Source: Ruegeria lacuscaerulensis ITI-1157
GTDB lineage: Bacteria > Pseudomonadota > Alphaproteobacteria > Rhodobacterales > Rhodobacteraceae
Direction of reading: 5' to 3'
Length of the DNA stretch: 64,000 bases
NCBI GenBank assembly: GCA_000161775.1
Contig: GG704596.1
Location: 2,412,332 to 2,476,331, forward strand
Below, piece by piece: positions 63,759 through 64,000 of the stretch. Below the pieces are notes generated by a model. It worked only from the letters and a program-made list of their open reading frames with translations. It ran no database searches and had not been told where the DNA came from. A program made the translations under genes and the position numbers. Numbering within the stretch: position 1 is the first letter of the stretch; the number at the start of each line of letters is the position of its first letter.

Positions 63759-64000
63759 AGCGTCTTGCTCATCAGCATGTAGCGGTCGCGCGGCTTGAAG
63801 CCGGTACGAAGGTACAGCTTCTGCGCGGCCTCGTTGGTTCGGTCGACTTCCAGATGCAGGGCCGTCAACCCGGCCCCGGCCAGTGCCTTGGGCAAGGCCA
63901 GAAGGACTTCGGTTGCGATGCCGCGGCCGCGAATGGCGGGGCGGATGTAGATTTCGTCCACGAACCCGTCCATGCCCCCGAACTCGACCGACCAGCCGAA
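63755..64000 (-). CDS. GNAT family N-acetyltransferase (5' end outside window)
   Basis: The frame is open to the window edge; the visible 81 C-terminal residues contain the acetyl-CoA loop 'IRPAIRGRGIATEVLLALP' and end 'LEVDRTNEAAQKLYLRTGFKPRDRYMLMSKTL', the typical GNAT C-terminal helix and strand. The internal ATG at 63973 is unlikely to be the true start, since GNAT folds need about 70 more N-terminal residues. The substrate is unknown. Confidence 0.85.
   Translation of the reverse strand, partial: FGWSVEFGGMDGFVDEIYIRPAIRGRGIATEVLLALPKALAGAGLTALHLEVDRTNEAAQKLYLRTGFKPRDRYMLMSKTL

Overview
The window is a stretch of ordinary chromosome from a high-GC alphaproteobacterium, almost certainly a marine Rhodobacteraceae (Roseobacter clade, Ruegeria-like). 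The evidence is the gene order (mrcA-prfB; scpAB with nagZ and a SPOR protein; yceD-rpmF-plsX-fabH-ihfA-merR-tRNA-Pro), a DksA lacking three of its four zinc cysteines, a Mur-type Fur protein, a TRAP transporter with an oversized large permease, and a GlsB-like aminolipid acyltransferase. There is no phage, IS element, CRISPR array, rRNA operon or defence island.

Layout. 1-6.2 kb: end of PBP1A, release factor 2, an amidase, a DUF2189 membrane protein, and a Rieske oxygenase with a 77-residue partner and an upstream XRE regulator. 6.5-9.0 kb: acetolactate synthase genes (ilvN, ilvI) behind what looks like a complete transcription attenuator: promoter, Leu/Val/Ile leader peptide, antiterminator and terminator. 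9.2-17 kb: a HalD/BesD-related 2-oxoglutarate oxygenase, then a two-component system divergent from a TRAP transporter operon. 17-24.3 kb: VOC protein, bpt, RDD and DUF2852 proteins, glnE, an RlmI-like methyltransferase and a PIN protein. 24.3-31 kb: M48 protease, Pit phosphate transporter, a VWA/MoxR region, a DUF2927 lipoprotein and a GNAT enzyme. 31-42.5 kb: dksA, a flavin monooxygenase, xthA, erpA, dgt, argS, SPOR-nagZ-scpA-scpB, dcd and tRNA-Pro(GGG). 42.5-50 kb: merR, ihfA, fabH, plsX, rpmF and a frameshifted yceD, then divergent bamE, the aminolipid acyltransferase with a Pho box, and an ABC-F protein. 50-64 kb: SDR and GNAT enzymes, a gene-remnant zone, tyrS, anmK, tspO, selO, mur, a DMT transporter, eno behind three LacI-type operators, a GNAT enzyme, a small lipoprotein and a partial GNAT gene.

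Most genes are housekeeping: translation termination and tRNA charging, branched-chain amino acid synthesis, fatty acid/phospholipid initiation, chromosome condensation, peptidoglycan recycling (nagZ, anmK) and nucleotide pool control (dgt, dcd). The adaptive layer is nutrient response: nitrogen signalling (glnE), phosphate uptake and phosphate-stress lipids (pit, Pho-box acyltransferase), metal homeostasis (mur) and organic-acid uptake (TRAP).

I found no clearly undescribed multi-gene system. The most informative signals are regulatory: the ilv attenuator, the Pho box, the operator cluster before eno, paired palindromes before glnE, an inverted repeat before the XRE gene, and a dispersed hairpin-plus-27-bp intergenic repeat present three times. 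The one damaged core gene is yceD.
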